A stretch of DNA of 37,972 bases from Caballeronia choica (GTDB lineage Bacteria; Pseudomonadota; Gammaproteobacteria; Burkholderiales; Burkholderiaceae), in contig NZ_FCON02000077.1 in NCBI RefSeq assembly GCF_001544535.1, positions 1 through 37,972 of the forward strand, given 5' to 3'. The notes beneath the pieces are model-generated. The model saw nothing but the letters and a program-made list of their open reading frames with translations, was not told where the DNA came from and did no database searches. The position numbers and the translations under genes are program-made. Shown here in pieces: positions 7,590-15,108 of the stretch (its first letter is position 1; every line of letters begins with the position of its first letter).

Positions 7590-7994
7590 TCATCGTCGTT
7601 TTTGCGTATCCAGCTCGTGTACGGCAGCGAGTGTAAAAAACGCGGAGCGAGTCAAATGTCGCTCTCGAGCGGCGGCGCTGACTTGTTCCAGAAGACTCTC
7701 TCTCAGGCTGAGCTGGAAACCTACCGCTTGCGAAGTCACCCGCGACATATTGATGTTCACGAACAGCCAGATTCCTTCGTCGCCGTCCATTTCAAGCGCA
7801 CGCAATTTCGATGTATCGAAGGTGGGGGCAGGAATGAGTTGCTCGCTGTTGTGATACATCAGTTCCACAGCTTCTTGCGCGTTGCGCTCCAGCTCTTTGA
7901 TCGAATTGCCCGCCACATCGGCACCGGGAAAGTCGGGGAAGCTGGCACGAAAGACAGTGTCACCGTTGCGTTGGACGTACAAAGGATATTGCAT
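7590..7994 (-). CDS. HicB-like antitoxin, apparently without a HicA partner
   Basis: A 134-residue protein. Residues 1-50 (MQYPLYVQRNGDTVFRASF, then PDFPGADVAGNSIKEL) are the degraded RNase-H-like fold of HicB antitoxins. The C-terminal part (SLRESLLEQVSAAARERH, then LTRSAFFTLAAVHEL) resembles a ribbon-helix-helix DNA-binding segment. In a normal pair a HicA mRNA interferase of about 60-80 residues lies directly next to hicB; I see no such frame on either side. GAGG lies about eight bases before the ATG. It is probably a solitary regulator or the survivor of a lost toxin-antitoxin pair. Confidence 0.8.
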   Translation of the reverse strand: MQYPLYVQRNGDTVFRASFPDFPGADVAGNSIKELERNAQEAVELMYHNSEQLIPAPTFDTSKLRALEMDGDEGIWLFVNINMSRVTSQAVGFQLSLRESLLEQVSAAARERHLTRSAFFTLAAVHELDTQKRR

Positions 7995-8623
7995 GGTTTT
8001 GCCTCATTCGCACCGAGCGCCGCCTGATGATCGTTGCGCAGGCTGCGCAACCGGTGCTTCGCCCGCGCGTGCGGACACTGACGCGGTCATTGCTCGTACA
8101 TCTCATTAGACGCGCTATGCGTGAATACGCAACAACTTTCTTATGGTAGCCATGTATCGCGTCATCGCAGATCGCGGGTCGAGATCCACGGCGACATGGT
8201 GAGCGACTCCGAGGACGTTTTCGATGCTTGGTTTTATACCATTGGTCCTTTCGGCCAACTTGGCTCACGGCGCAAAGTGAGCACATCAATGTACCCCGTG
8301 TGCCGTTTGTTCGTCGGTGCGTGCTTCTGATTTGAAGCCCGTTGGCAAAGCCGCAATCGATGCGCCCCTGTTCGCCGATGATCGCGGCGGCGGCTGCATC
8401 GGCTGAGCGCTGCGACAGCACGTCTATAATAATTAATGGCCTTTTATTCCAATATTTTTGAACAGGATGTTGACGCCGATGTAATCGATGGAGTCCACGT
8501 CGAGCAAAGACACGGCAATTCCCCGCGCCCGCGAACGGGCAAAGATTCAAGGCGCGTATTGTGATGGACTGCGCCATCCTAAATAAGCAATCCGGGCATG
8601 AATGCAACACGTCGGAAACGGCG
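7995..8623. other. Intergenic stretch without a supportable gene
   Basis: About 630 bases between the HicB-like gene and the CurA fragment. Open frames here lack ribosome binding sites and look like shadows. There is a short AT-rich patch around 8428-8460 (containing ATAATAATTAATGG) that is unlike the surroundings. One minus-strand frame near 8450-8540 (VSLLDVDSIDYIGVN) looks faintly protein-like but is too short to name. Confidence 0.4.
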
Positions 8624-8932
8624 TTAGTCAAGCCATGAATGCGTCCATGCGATAAGTCTTAAATAGGCTGGATCGGTGGCAAAACCTGACATCGATGTTC
8701 GCGCGGCGAACGAACGCATGACCCCGCCGATGGGCACGGGTTCAGCATAATTCTTCATAGCGCTGACCCAGCCGCGCATCGCCGGCTCGACAGACAGATA
8801 TAGATTGCGCACAAGCACCTGGTTTCCGACCGGCGTGGGCACGACGCCTTCGACCATGTGGAAATGCTCGCTCTCGGGGATGCCCTCTGGGCGTGACTTC
8901 AAGAGCACCTGGCGGTTGACGTTTGAGGCCAT
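8624..8932 (-). pseudogene. Truncated NADP-dependent oxidoreductase (CurA/YncB-like), N-terminal part
   Basis: From the ATG at 8932 (GAAGGA upstream) about 75 residues match the N-terminus of the leukotriene-B4-12-dehydrogenase/CurA family: VNRQVLLKSRPEGIPESEHF, then LVRNLYLSVEPAMRGWVS and EPVPIGGVMRSFA. Homology stops at about 8705, just before the expected cofactor domain. About 27 unrelated residues and a stop follow. Full-length family members have about 335-345 residues, so this is a broken gene. No remainder is found downstream. Confidence 0.8.
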
Positions 8933-9090
8933 GCACACGTCCTTCTAAAGCCTTACTGTCTCAGTGTAGGCACTTCTTCATCCTTCGCGTGGGGAAGTGA
9001 AGGACTGGGAGACGTCGTTCGGCGAGTATCTGGAACATCTATGTGAGGCAGCCAGGCATAACGATCGCCACTCGGGTTGATTGGCTATTG

Positions 9091-9318
9091 TCAGGGGTTG
9101 ATGGCTACGGAGTAATGCGACGCCATCTCGCCGTAGGTGCGATTGATGACGGGATCGTAGAAGCTGGCTTTATGAACGCCCGATTTTTTGAGGTTGTCGG
9201 GCACGATGATCTTCACGCAACCGCCGAGGAAGGTCAGCGCACGGACGTGCGAACCGATCCAGTCGTACAACTGCTGGGTCCATGTCACTTCCGCGGATGT
9301 GTAGTTCGAAGCGCCGAG
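9091..9318 (-). pseudogene. IS21-family transposase (IstA) fragment
   Basis: In one minus-strand frame, LGASNYTSAEVTWTQQLYDW, then IGSHVRALTFLGGCVK, IIVPDNLKKSGVHKA and NRTYGEMASHYSVAI match the core of IS21 IstA transposases, where the PDNLK segment lies in the DDE integrase domain. Both ends are missing. The frame closes at 9091 right after the HYSVAI motif, where full copies continue with a proline-rich segment. No IstB gene or terminal repeats are seen. It is a dead insertion-sequence remnant. Confidence 0.85.
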
Positions 9319-9624
9319 GGTCCGCTTTCACTGAACCCCTGTGGCTGCTTCGGGTCGTGAGCACGGACTCGCGGCAGGCGGGACCGGTCACTCGCGAACT
9401 CCATGGTCCGAACGGCCGAAAAGCGGCATGGAGCCGCCTTACAAGAGGCGATGCTTGTATCTCGGCAATGGCCGATGAAGCAACATTCGTCTTCATCAAT
9501 CGCACGGCCGCTTACGGGGGGAACCGACGTCTGAGCATCCTATCGACGCGTTGGGCGAACGCTCCATAGAGGTCGAGCGGCCACCTTCCTCGAAGATCAC
9601 TTCAGGCGTGGGATTCGAACACGG

Positions 9625-10482
9625 TTACCAACCCGCGCTCAGTTCCTGCTGTCGGCGCACTCGCGCGTCTTCCTCAAAACGTGTCTCGTCGAGTTCCTGC
9701 AGCACGCCATCGAGGTCCACAACGCGCGTGTCGACCTCGATGCGGCCGGTCAATTCGGCATCGACGTGCAGTTGGCCTGCTTCGAAGAGCGTCCAGATCT
9801 CCATGCCATAACTTGCGGTCAGTATTTGCGGTGCGAACCGTCCGAAGTACGCGGCCAGGTTGTCGACGTCACGCTTAAGCATCGAGGCGGCTTCGTTGTT
9901 GCCGGCTGCGTCGACGGCCTGAGGTAGATCAATGATCACCGGCCCATCCGCCGCCAGCAGGATGTTGTATTCCGACAGGTCGCCGTGAATCACGCCCGCG
10001 CAGAGCATGCGGACAACCTGGTTGAGCAGCAGCGCGTGCAGTTCAAGGGCGCGGGCTTCTGTCAGATCGACGTCGTTGAGCCGAGGCGCGACGTCACCCA
10101 TCCCGTCGACCACCAGTTCCATCAGCAACACGCCATCGGTACAAATATAGGGTTGCGGCACGCGCACGCCCGCGCCCGCGAGCCGGAACAGTGCGTCGAC
10201 CTCGGCGTGCTGCCATGACGCTTCCTGCATCTCGCGGCCGTAGCGCGTGCCTTTTTCCATTGCACGAGCCTGGCGGCTGTTCTTGACTTTGCGGCCGTCC
10301 CGATACGACGCGGCTTGCCGAAAACTGCGCTGCTTCGCGTCCTTGTAGACCTTTGCGCATCGCGTCGATTCGCCGCTGCGCACGACGTAGACGGTTGCCT
10401 CCTTGCCGCTCATCAACTGGGAGATAACTTCGTCGATGAGTCCTTCTTCGAGAAGCGGTGCAAGCCGTTTGGGTATTTTCAT
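9625..10482 (-). CDS. RIO1-family serine/threonine protein kinase
   Basis: A 285-residue bacterial RIO kinase. Features in order: an N-terminal helix, the nucleotide loop LMSGKEATVYVVRSGE, the Lys-containing strand CAKVYK, the RIO1-type basic insert around RKVKNSRQARAMEKGTRYG, the hinge LLMELVVDG, the catalytic loop GVIHGDLSEYNILL with its Asp and Asn, and the metal-binding Asp in VIIDLPQAVD. The key residues are all present, so it is probably active. The start is the ATG at 10482, where family similarity begins (MKIPKRLAPLLEEGLIDEV); the ribosome binding site is weak. Bacterial members often cluster with stress functions, but its neighbours here are gene remnants, so the context says little about its role. 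Confidence 0.9.
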   Translation of the reverse strand: MKIPKRLAPLLEEGLIDEVISQLMSGKEATVYVVRSGESTRCAKVYKDAKQRSFRQAASYRDGRKVKNSRQARAMEKGTRYGREMQEASWQHAEVDALFRLAGAGVRVPQPYICTDGVLLMELVVDGMGDVAPRLNDVDLTEARALELHALLLNQVVRMLCAGVIHGDLSEYNILLAADGPVIIDLPQAVDAAGNNEAASMLKRDVDNLAAYFGRFAPQILTASYGMEIWTLFEAGQLHVDAELTGRIEVDTRVVDLDGVLQELDETRFEEDARVRRQQELSAGW

Positions 10483-10662
10483 ACGACCACCGCATGCGGC
10501 TTGTGGGACGTGCATTCCACATGCGTGGATGGCGAATGGCCCGCTGAGGTGTGCGCGATCGACAAACCGATCAATCGAGCGGCCGGCGTTACCGATCGTA
10601 AGCTTGTTGCGTGGGAGGCGGATGTAGTCATGCCGGATTATAAGGGAAGCCGAGGACGAGCC

Positions 10663-10878
10663 TGTATCGCCTTTATTTCGATCATCGGTATACCCTGGGG
10701 CCGCGCGTGCTTCGTAATCGCGAAATTCACACTGGCTCCATTCGGCAAGACCGTCATGTCACGAAAGGATTTGAGCCTCAAGAAGGACATCGGAACCGGC
10801 GCACCTGGCACACTTGGAAATATCGTGTGGCTGGTTACAGGAGGCTGGATTATGGCACTGTCACACGCTCTTTACGGC
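10663..10878 (+). pseudogene. YccF-family membrane protein, internal fragment
   Basis: The frame reads IAFISIIGIPWGRACFVIAK, then FTLAPFGKTVMSRKDL, IGTGAPGTLGNIVWLV and GGWIMALSHALYG. YccF proteins have two copies of a membrane hairpin with an IIGIP motif. Here the first half-repeat and the start of the second survive. The N-terminal hairpin and everything after the second GGW..AL..AL segment are missing, and the frame degenerates on both sides. It lies in the 670-base gap between the RIO kinase and the deacetylase, which has no other recognisable gene. Confidence 0.75.
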
Positions 10879-11152
10879 GGGAGGCTGTCGCGATGTCGCT
10901 CAGGTATTGAACCGACACAACGTCCGTGCGGGGAGTGCCGATAATATCAACGGGCGCGACGGCAAATGGCGCGCGCGTGCGCAAGGCCTCGAAAGACATG
11001 CGGCGCTTCATCGGCGTCTCAGGGGCGGCATAAATCTTTGGAGGACCCGACCGGCATCACGCTCACCGCAGAGAAGCGTTGCGACCTGGTCTTTCGGCGC
11101 CGCCGCTTCCCGGTGCGCTAACATGCCGCCTGGTGAGCTTGGAGTTGAGGGG

Positions 11153-12016
11153 ATGCGCAGTAAAATATACGACTATGAGTCAATTGAGCGCGGCGAAACG
11201 ACTACCGCAACCGGTCGCCGGTGGGCGGTTCGGAAACTGCCTCATTCGTTGACACTGACGATTGCATGGCATCTGGCTGTATTGGCGGGTTGGGGCGCTG
11301 CGCCGGCCGAGTGGCCGTGGTGGCTGGCGTGCCTGGCTGTCAACCATGCCGCGGTGACCGCAGCGGGCCTATGGCCACGCTCCTCGATACTCGGTCGCAA
11401 CTGGACGAGACTGCCCGATACCGCACGCAACGCGAATGCCGTCGCGCTCACTATCGACGACGGACCCGATCCGGCAATCACGCCGCAAACGCTCGACCTG
11501 CTCGATGTGCTCGACGTCCGCGCGACTTTCTTCCTGATTGGCGATCGCGCACTTTGCTATCCCGCGTTGACGCGCGAGATCGTCGCGCGCGGGCATAAGG
11601 TCGAAAACCATACGCAGGCCCACGCTCACACGTTCTCGGTAAAGGGAATGCGGGCCATCGCGCGCGAGGTCGAGAACGCGCAACGCACGCTCTCGAGCCT
11701 GACGGGCGAACGACCGGCGTTCTTCCGGGCACCTGCGGGCCTGCGCAACGTCTTGCTGGAGCCGGTGTTGCAGAAGCTCGATTTGCAGCTCGTCGCCTGG
11801 ACGCGGCGCGGCTTCGATACCCGCGAGCGAGATCCACAGCGTGTGCTGGAACGTCTGCTCGCCAATCTTTCCGGTCGAGACATCCTGCTGCTGCACGATG
11901 GCAATGCTGCCGTTACTCTCGAAGGGCAAGCGGTCCTGCTGGCGGTTCTGCCCCCGCTTGTAGACGCCGTAAGAAGCCGCGGCCTGCATTTCGTGACCCT
12001 GCAGGAAAGTGCGTGA
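11153..12016 (+). CDS. Membrane-anchored polysaccharide deacetylase (NodB domain)
   Basis: A 287-residue carbohydrate esterase family 4 protein. Two hydrophobic segments (around residues 30-75: LTLTIAWHLAVLAGW, then WPWWLACLAVNHAAVTAAG) anchor it. The NodB domain follows, with VALTIDDGPDPAIT (the metal and base aspartates), the metal histidines in ENHTQAHAHTFS, FFRAPAGLRN, and the terminal ILLLHDG motif. The TFDDGPD motif is changed to TIDDGPD but the catalytic pair is kept. It should remove N- or O-acetyl groups from a sugar polymer or a lipid-linked sugar outside or at the inner membrane. The start at 11153 has GGAG and GAGGGG upstream; an earlier ATG at 11123 is possible. An intrinsic terminator follows, separating it from the pigment cluster. 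Confidence 0.88.
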   Translation: MRSKIYDYESIERGETTTATGRRWAVRKLPHSLTLTIAWHLAVLAGWGAAPAEWPWWLACLAVNHAAVTAAGLWPRSSILGRNWTRLPDTARNANAVALTIDDGPDPAITPQTLDLLDVLDVRATFFLIGDRALCYPALTREIVARGHKVENHTQAHAHTFSVKGMRAIAREVENAQRTLSSLTGERPAFFRAPAGLRNVLLEPVLQKLDLQLVAWTRRGFDTRERDPQRVLERLLANLSGRDILLLHDGNAAVTLEGQAVLLAVLPPLVDAVRSRGLHFVTLQESA

Positions 12017-12093
12017 AATCCTCGCACTTCGCCCGGTCGAGTGCTCCAAGCCCCGTCGAAGCACGTGCCGCCGTCAACGAAAAGGCAATGTGA

Positions 12094-12114
12094 GGGCGGT
12101 TTGCGCCCCTTTTT
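12094..12114 (+). terminator. Rho-independent terminator after the deacetylase
   Basis: GGGCG (12094-12098), loop GTTTG, CGCCC (12104-12108), then C and five T. It is a short all-GC hairpin with a U-tract, 78 bases after the deacetylase stop. Confidence 0.7.
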
Positions 12115-12173
12115 CCGTGTCGCGCGCGCGACACGTCCGACGACCTTTTTGGCTGACTCGACGGGCTTAATTC

Positions 12174-12187
12174 AGTATCATCCATGA
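12174..12187. promoter_or_regulatory. Palindrome upstream of the APE cluster
   Basis: TATCAT-CC-ATGATA is a perfect 6-2-6 inverted repeat in an AT-rich patch, about 205 bases before the first cluster gene. It lies in the 277-base gap between the terminator and the cluster, where the promoter must lie. I could not pick a convincing -35/-10 pair. It could be an operator. Confidence 0.35.
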
Positions 12188-12391
12188 TATTACAAATTGT
12201 GACGTACGCTAGGCCGTCTACGATTCCGGTCTCGCGGTCCTAAACAATCGACGCAGCTAACCGTAAACCGGTGCATCGAGGCTGCATTCCCCTGGTTTTG
12301 ACTTGCAGCGAACGTCGCTGCCGCATCCCTGCGTCCTCGAACCCGTTGCCGCTCGCGGATAGCCTCTGGTCCCCAACTCTTCTACTGCGCC

Positions 12392-13105
12392 ATGGAAGCT
12401 CTGCGCTGGACCCTCCCTGTCATCCGCTGGTCAGTCGCAGTCACGGGCGCGGCGGATGTCGGTTTCATCGAACCGATGGTGCGCCGCCGGCTGAGCAGTC
12501 TTTCGCGCGCCGCGCTGAAGGTGGCGCACGACTGCCTGCCCGACCCGGCAGACCAGGCACAGGGAGAAGGCGTTCGTCTCGTTTTCGCTTCGCGGCACGG
12601 TGAACTCAAGCGCACGACCGACATTCTCCTCGCCCTCAGCCAAAAAGAGCCGGTTTCGCCGACGGCCTTCAGTCTCTCGGTGCTGAACGCGATGACGGGT
12701 GTGCTCGGTATCGCGCGCGGCGAGCGTGCGCCTGCCAGCGCGCTCTCGGCCGGCGAAGAAACCCTCGGTCTGGCCCTGCTTGAAGCACACGCGCAGCTTC
12801 TGAACGATCCGTCGTCGCCGGTGCTGGTCGTGTACGCCGACGAGCCGGTCGACCCGCTCTATGGACCGCGCGAAGAGGGCGAAGAGAGCGGCGCGCTTTC
12901 CATCCTGTTCGACAGCCGGGCGACGCAGCTTCTCGAATGTTCGCGAGCGCCGCGAACCGCGCCCGCCGGTGCGCGGGCGTCATTCGGGACACAGATCGAT
13001 GCGCTCGTGCACTGCCTCGAATCGAAGGACACGACGCGCTGGCAGGCGCAGTCCGCGAACGCCGGTGGCGGCTGGCAATGGAGCTTGCGTGAAAAGGCGG
13101 GCTGA
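12392..13105 (+). CDS. apeC: APE beta-ketoacyl synthase-like chain-length factor
   Basis: A 237-residue partial ketosynthase-fold protein. It shows HDCLPDPADQAQGEGVRLVF, then ELKRTTDILLALSQKEPVSP and FSLSVLNAMTGVL, the typical layout of the ketosynthase-like domain found first in aryl polyene clusters. It has no catalytic cysteine motif and is about half the length of a full KS. In studied APE systems the ApeC protein pairs with ApeO as a KS/CLF-like heterodimer that sets chain length. The ATG at 12392 has no clear ribosome binding site, so the true start may differ slightly. It heads a run of overlapping genes; the next gene begins 17 bases before its stop. Confidence 0.85.
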   Translation: MEALRWTLPVIRWSVAVTGAADVGFIEPMVRRRLSSLSRAALKVAHDCLPDPADQAQGEGVRLVFASRHGELKRTTDILLALSQKEPVSPTAFSLSVLNAMTGVLGIARGERAPASALSAGEETLGLALLEAHAQLLNDPSSPVLVVYADEPVDPLYGPREEGEESGALSILFDSRATQLLECSRAPRTAPAGARASFGTQIDALVHCLESKDTTRWQAQSANAGGGWQWSLREKAG

Positions 13106-13877
13106 TTACCTCTGGCGCCTCTGCGCGACGGGGGCGAGCTTTCTTGCGTTCGGTATCTGCGGCATCCTGTTTTCGGTGCTCGTGTTTCCGTTCGCCTGCA
13201 TGTGGCCCCATCCGGCCTCGCGGCAGCGCGCGGTCACGACGGTCATTCATGTTTTCTTTCGATCACTGGTCGCCGTGCTGCAGAAACTGGGCGTGATGAA
13301 GCTTGACATCACGAATGCGGCGGCCTTGCGAACGCGTACGCCGGCGATCGTGGTAGCGAATCACCCGACCTATCTCGACGTGATGGTGCTGCTCGCGCTC
13401 ACGCCTGCCGCATGCTGCGTCGTCAAGCAAGCGCATTGGCGCAACCCGTGTTTCTGGGGCATCGTGCGCGCCGCGGAATATGTGAGCAACGCGGCGCCGG
13501 CCGAACTTGTGGAATCGGCTGCGCGTCAGCTCCGCGCCGGTTACACGATGATCATCTTTCCGGAGGGCACGCGCAGTCCGGCGCAGAACCGCCTGCACGC
13601 GTTTTCGCGCGGTTTCGCCCACATCGCGCTTAACGCGGACGCGCCGATCGTGCCGGTGCTCATCGATTGCGACCCGCCTGCGTTCACCAAACAGATGCGT
13701 TGGTACGAGGTTCCACCGCGTTCGTTTTGCCTGCGGGTGAACGTGCTCGAACCGATCGATGCCGCCGCAATCGCAACGGCGCACGCGCCACCGGCCATCG
13801 CCGCGCGAACGCTCACTCATGCCGTCCAGGCTCACATCACCCAGCGCCTTCTCGAATATGGATTCTTTAAAACTTGA
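13089..13877 (+). CDS. 1-acylglycerol-3-phosphate acyltransferase-like enzyme of the APE cluster
   Basis: A 262-residue LPLAT-family acyltransferase. After an N-terminal membrane segment (ASFLAFGICGILFSVLVFPF) come the catalytic NHPTYLD motif (H-x4-D), the acceptor-binding FPEGTRS motif, and a downstream VPVLIDC strand. The start is a GTG at 13089 inside the previous gene, with GGAG six bases upstream; the longer open frame is unlikely. Position matches the acyltransferase found after the CLF in other APE clusters. It probably acylates a glycerol- or sugar-linked carrier onto which the polyene is placed in the membrane. The stop overlaps the next gene by 20 bases. Confidence 0.88.
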   Translation: MKRRADYLWRLCATGASFLAFGICGILFSVLVFPFACMWPHPASRQRAVTTVIHVFFRSLVAVLQKLGVMKLDITNAAALRTRTPAIVVANHPTYLDVMVLLALTPAACCVVKQAHWRNPCFWGIVRAAEYVSNAAPAELVESAARQLRAGYTMIIFPEGTRSPAQNRLHAFSRGFAHIALNADAPIVPVLIDCDPPAFTKQMRWYEVPPRSFCLRVNVLEPIDAAAIATAHAPPAIAARTLTHAVQAHITQRLLEYGFFKT

Positions 13878-14154
13878 ACTGAAACGGCTGCTGATCAAGT
13901 CGCTCGATCTCGAAGACCTGACGCCAGCCGACATCGCCGATGACGCGCCGCTCTTTTCGACCGACGGCGTCGGACTCGACTCGATCGACGCCCTCGAAAT
14001 AGGCATCGTGCTACGCAAGCACTATCAATTGACCATCGAGGCGAACAGCGAGCGGACGCGCGATAGTTTCCGCTCGATCAATACGCTCGCTGCCTTGATC
14101 GAAACTCAGCGGGGCGCGGCCGATACCGCCTGCGCACCGACGAGAACAGCATAA
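13858..14154 (+). CDS. apeE: APE acyl carrier protein 1
   Basis: A 98-residue acyl carrier protein with VGLDSIDALEI; the Ser at residue 42 is the phosphopantetheine site. The four-helix ACP pattern begins MDSLKLELKRLLIKSLDLED. The ATG lies 20 bases inside the acyltransferase gene and has no good ribosome binding site, so translation is probably coupled. Two ACPs in tandem are a standard feature of APE clusters. By order this is the first, which can be loaded with the starter or growing chain. Confidence 0.88.
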   Translation: MDSLKLELKRLLIKSLDLEDLTPADIADDAPLFSTDGVGLDSIDALEIGIVLRKHYQLTIEANSERTRDSFRSINTLAALIETQRGAADTACAPTRTA

Positions 14155-14170
14155 AGAGAAGGAGGCAATC

Positions 14171-14422
14171 TTGACCGAGGATGAAATTCTCGAGCGCATC
14201 CGCGCGATTTTCCATGAGAACTTCGGGATCGAGCCGGCGCGTGTCGTGCCGGACGCGAATCTTTACGAAGAACTCGATCTTGACAGCATCGACGCGGTCG
14301 ATCTCGCCATCAAGCTTCAGGAAATGACCGGCCGACGCATCAAGCCGGAAGAGTTCAAGGCCGTGCGGACTGTTGGCGACGTAATCGGCGCGGTCGAGTC
14401 GCTTCTCGCGGCGCAGGACTGA
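14171..14422 (+). CDS. apeF: APE acyl carrier protein 2
   Basis: An 83-residue ACP with ELDLDSIDAVDLAIKLQE; the Ser at residue 39 carries the phosphopantetheine. It starts at a TTG (14171) preceded by GAAGGAGGCAATC, the strongest ribosome binding site in the cluster, so the rare start codon is credible. It follows the first ACP by 16 bases. Its stop shares one base with the next start (TGATG). The strong site suggests that this ACP is made in excess over the enzymes. Confidence 0.9.
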   Translation: MTEDEILERIRAIFHENFGIEPARVVPDANLYEELDLDSIDAVDLAIKLQEMTGRRIKPEEFKAVRTVGDVIGAVESLLAAQD

Positions 14423-15108
14423 TGTCGGCCGGGCGTACGCAGGTTTCCGCCAGCACGAAGGTGAAGCCTGCATGTAATCCCGCGACATCCGGCGCCGCGA
14501 AGCGCTCGTCCTTCGGTGGTCTTGCGCTCGATGCAGCGCGGACTGCGCTTGTCTTCGCCTACCCCGCGACGATCCTGTGCGCATGGTTCTGGGACGAGCC
14601 GCGGCTCATCGGCACGTTGCTGCTCGCGTTGCTGTGGCTGCAGCGCTGGCTGGGGCGCGGCATCGTCGCGATGTCGCTGCGCCGGCTGACCGCGGTCGAC
14701 TGGTGCGTGGCCGCGATGCTGAGTGGCGTTTCCGTCGCGATCGTGCTGTCTGGCAGCGAGTTGTTGCTGCACCTCTATCCGTCGTTCGTGAATCTTGGCC
14801 TGCTGCTCGCGTTTGGCGCGACGCTCGTGCGCGGTCCGTCGATGATCGAGAAGTTCGCGCGGCTCGGTAATCCGCAGCTCGACCCGCACGGTGTGCGTTA
14901 TACGCTGTGTGTCACGCGGATCTGGTGCGTTTTCTTCGCACTGAACGCGGCGTTTTCCGCCTACACCGCGTTCCGATGGAGCCGTGCGGCGTGGTCGCTG
15001 TACAACGGCGGAATCGTGTATGGCCTGATCGGCGTGCTGCTCGTCGGGGAAATGGTGTGGCGGCGGCTCGTCGTGCTGCCGCGAGCGGTGCGCCCGGAGT
15101 CGGCATGA
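14422..15108 (+). CDS. APE cluster integral membrane protein (COG4648-like)
   Basis: A 228-residue protein with a hydrophilic 30-residue N-terminus, then about five or six hydrophobic segments (for example AMLSGVSVAIVLSGSELL and FVNLGLLLAFGATLVRG). It carries the conserved MIEKFARL segment, and the later CVTRIWCVFFALNAAFSAY is characteristic of the membrane protein that follows the ACPs in APE clusters. The function is not known; it could anchor or assist the membrane part of the assembly line. The start overlaps the ACP stop by one base and the stop overlaps the next start as ATGA (15105-15108). Confidence 0.8.
   Translation: MSAGRTQVSASTKVKPACNPATSGAAKRSSFGGLALDAARTALVFAYPATILCAWFWDEPRLIGTLLLALLWLQRWLGRGIVAMSLRRLTAVDWCVAAMLSGVSVAIVLSGSELLLHLYPSFVNLGLLLAFGATLVRGPSMIEKFARLGNPQLDPHGVRYTLCVTRIWCVFFALNAAFSAYTAFRWSRAAWSLYNGGIVYGLIGVLLVGEMVWRRLVVLPRAVRPESA

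Noticed and set aside
8440-8560. Minus-strand frames resembling part of a GGDEF or short-chain dehydrogenase protein
   Set aside because: The similarity is limited to short phrases in two frames, too weak to name a family.
9597-9620. T-arm-like sequence (reverse strand GTGTTCGAATCCCACGCC)
   Set aside because: The stem does not pair properly and no D-arm, anticodon arm or acceptor stem can be built around it.
11175-11247. Alternative short frame starting MSQLSAAKRLPQPV at the deacetylase start
   Set aside because: It ends after 25 codons and is out of frame with the deacetylase. A frameshift is possible, but the in-frame start at 11153 has a good ribosome binding site.
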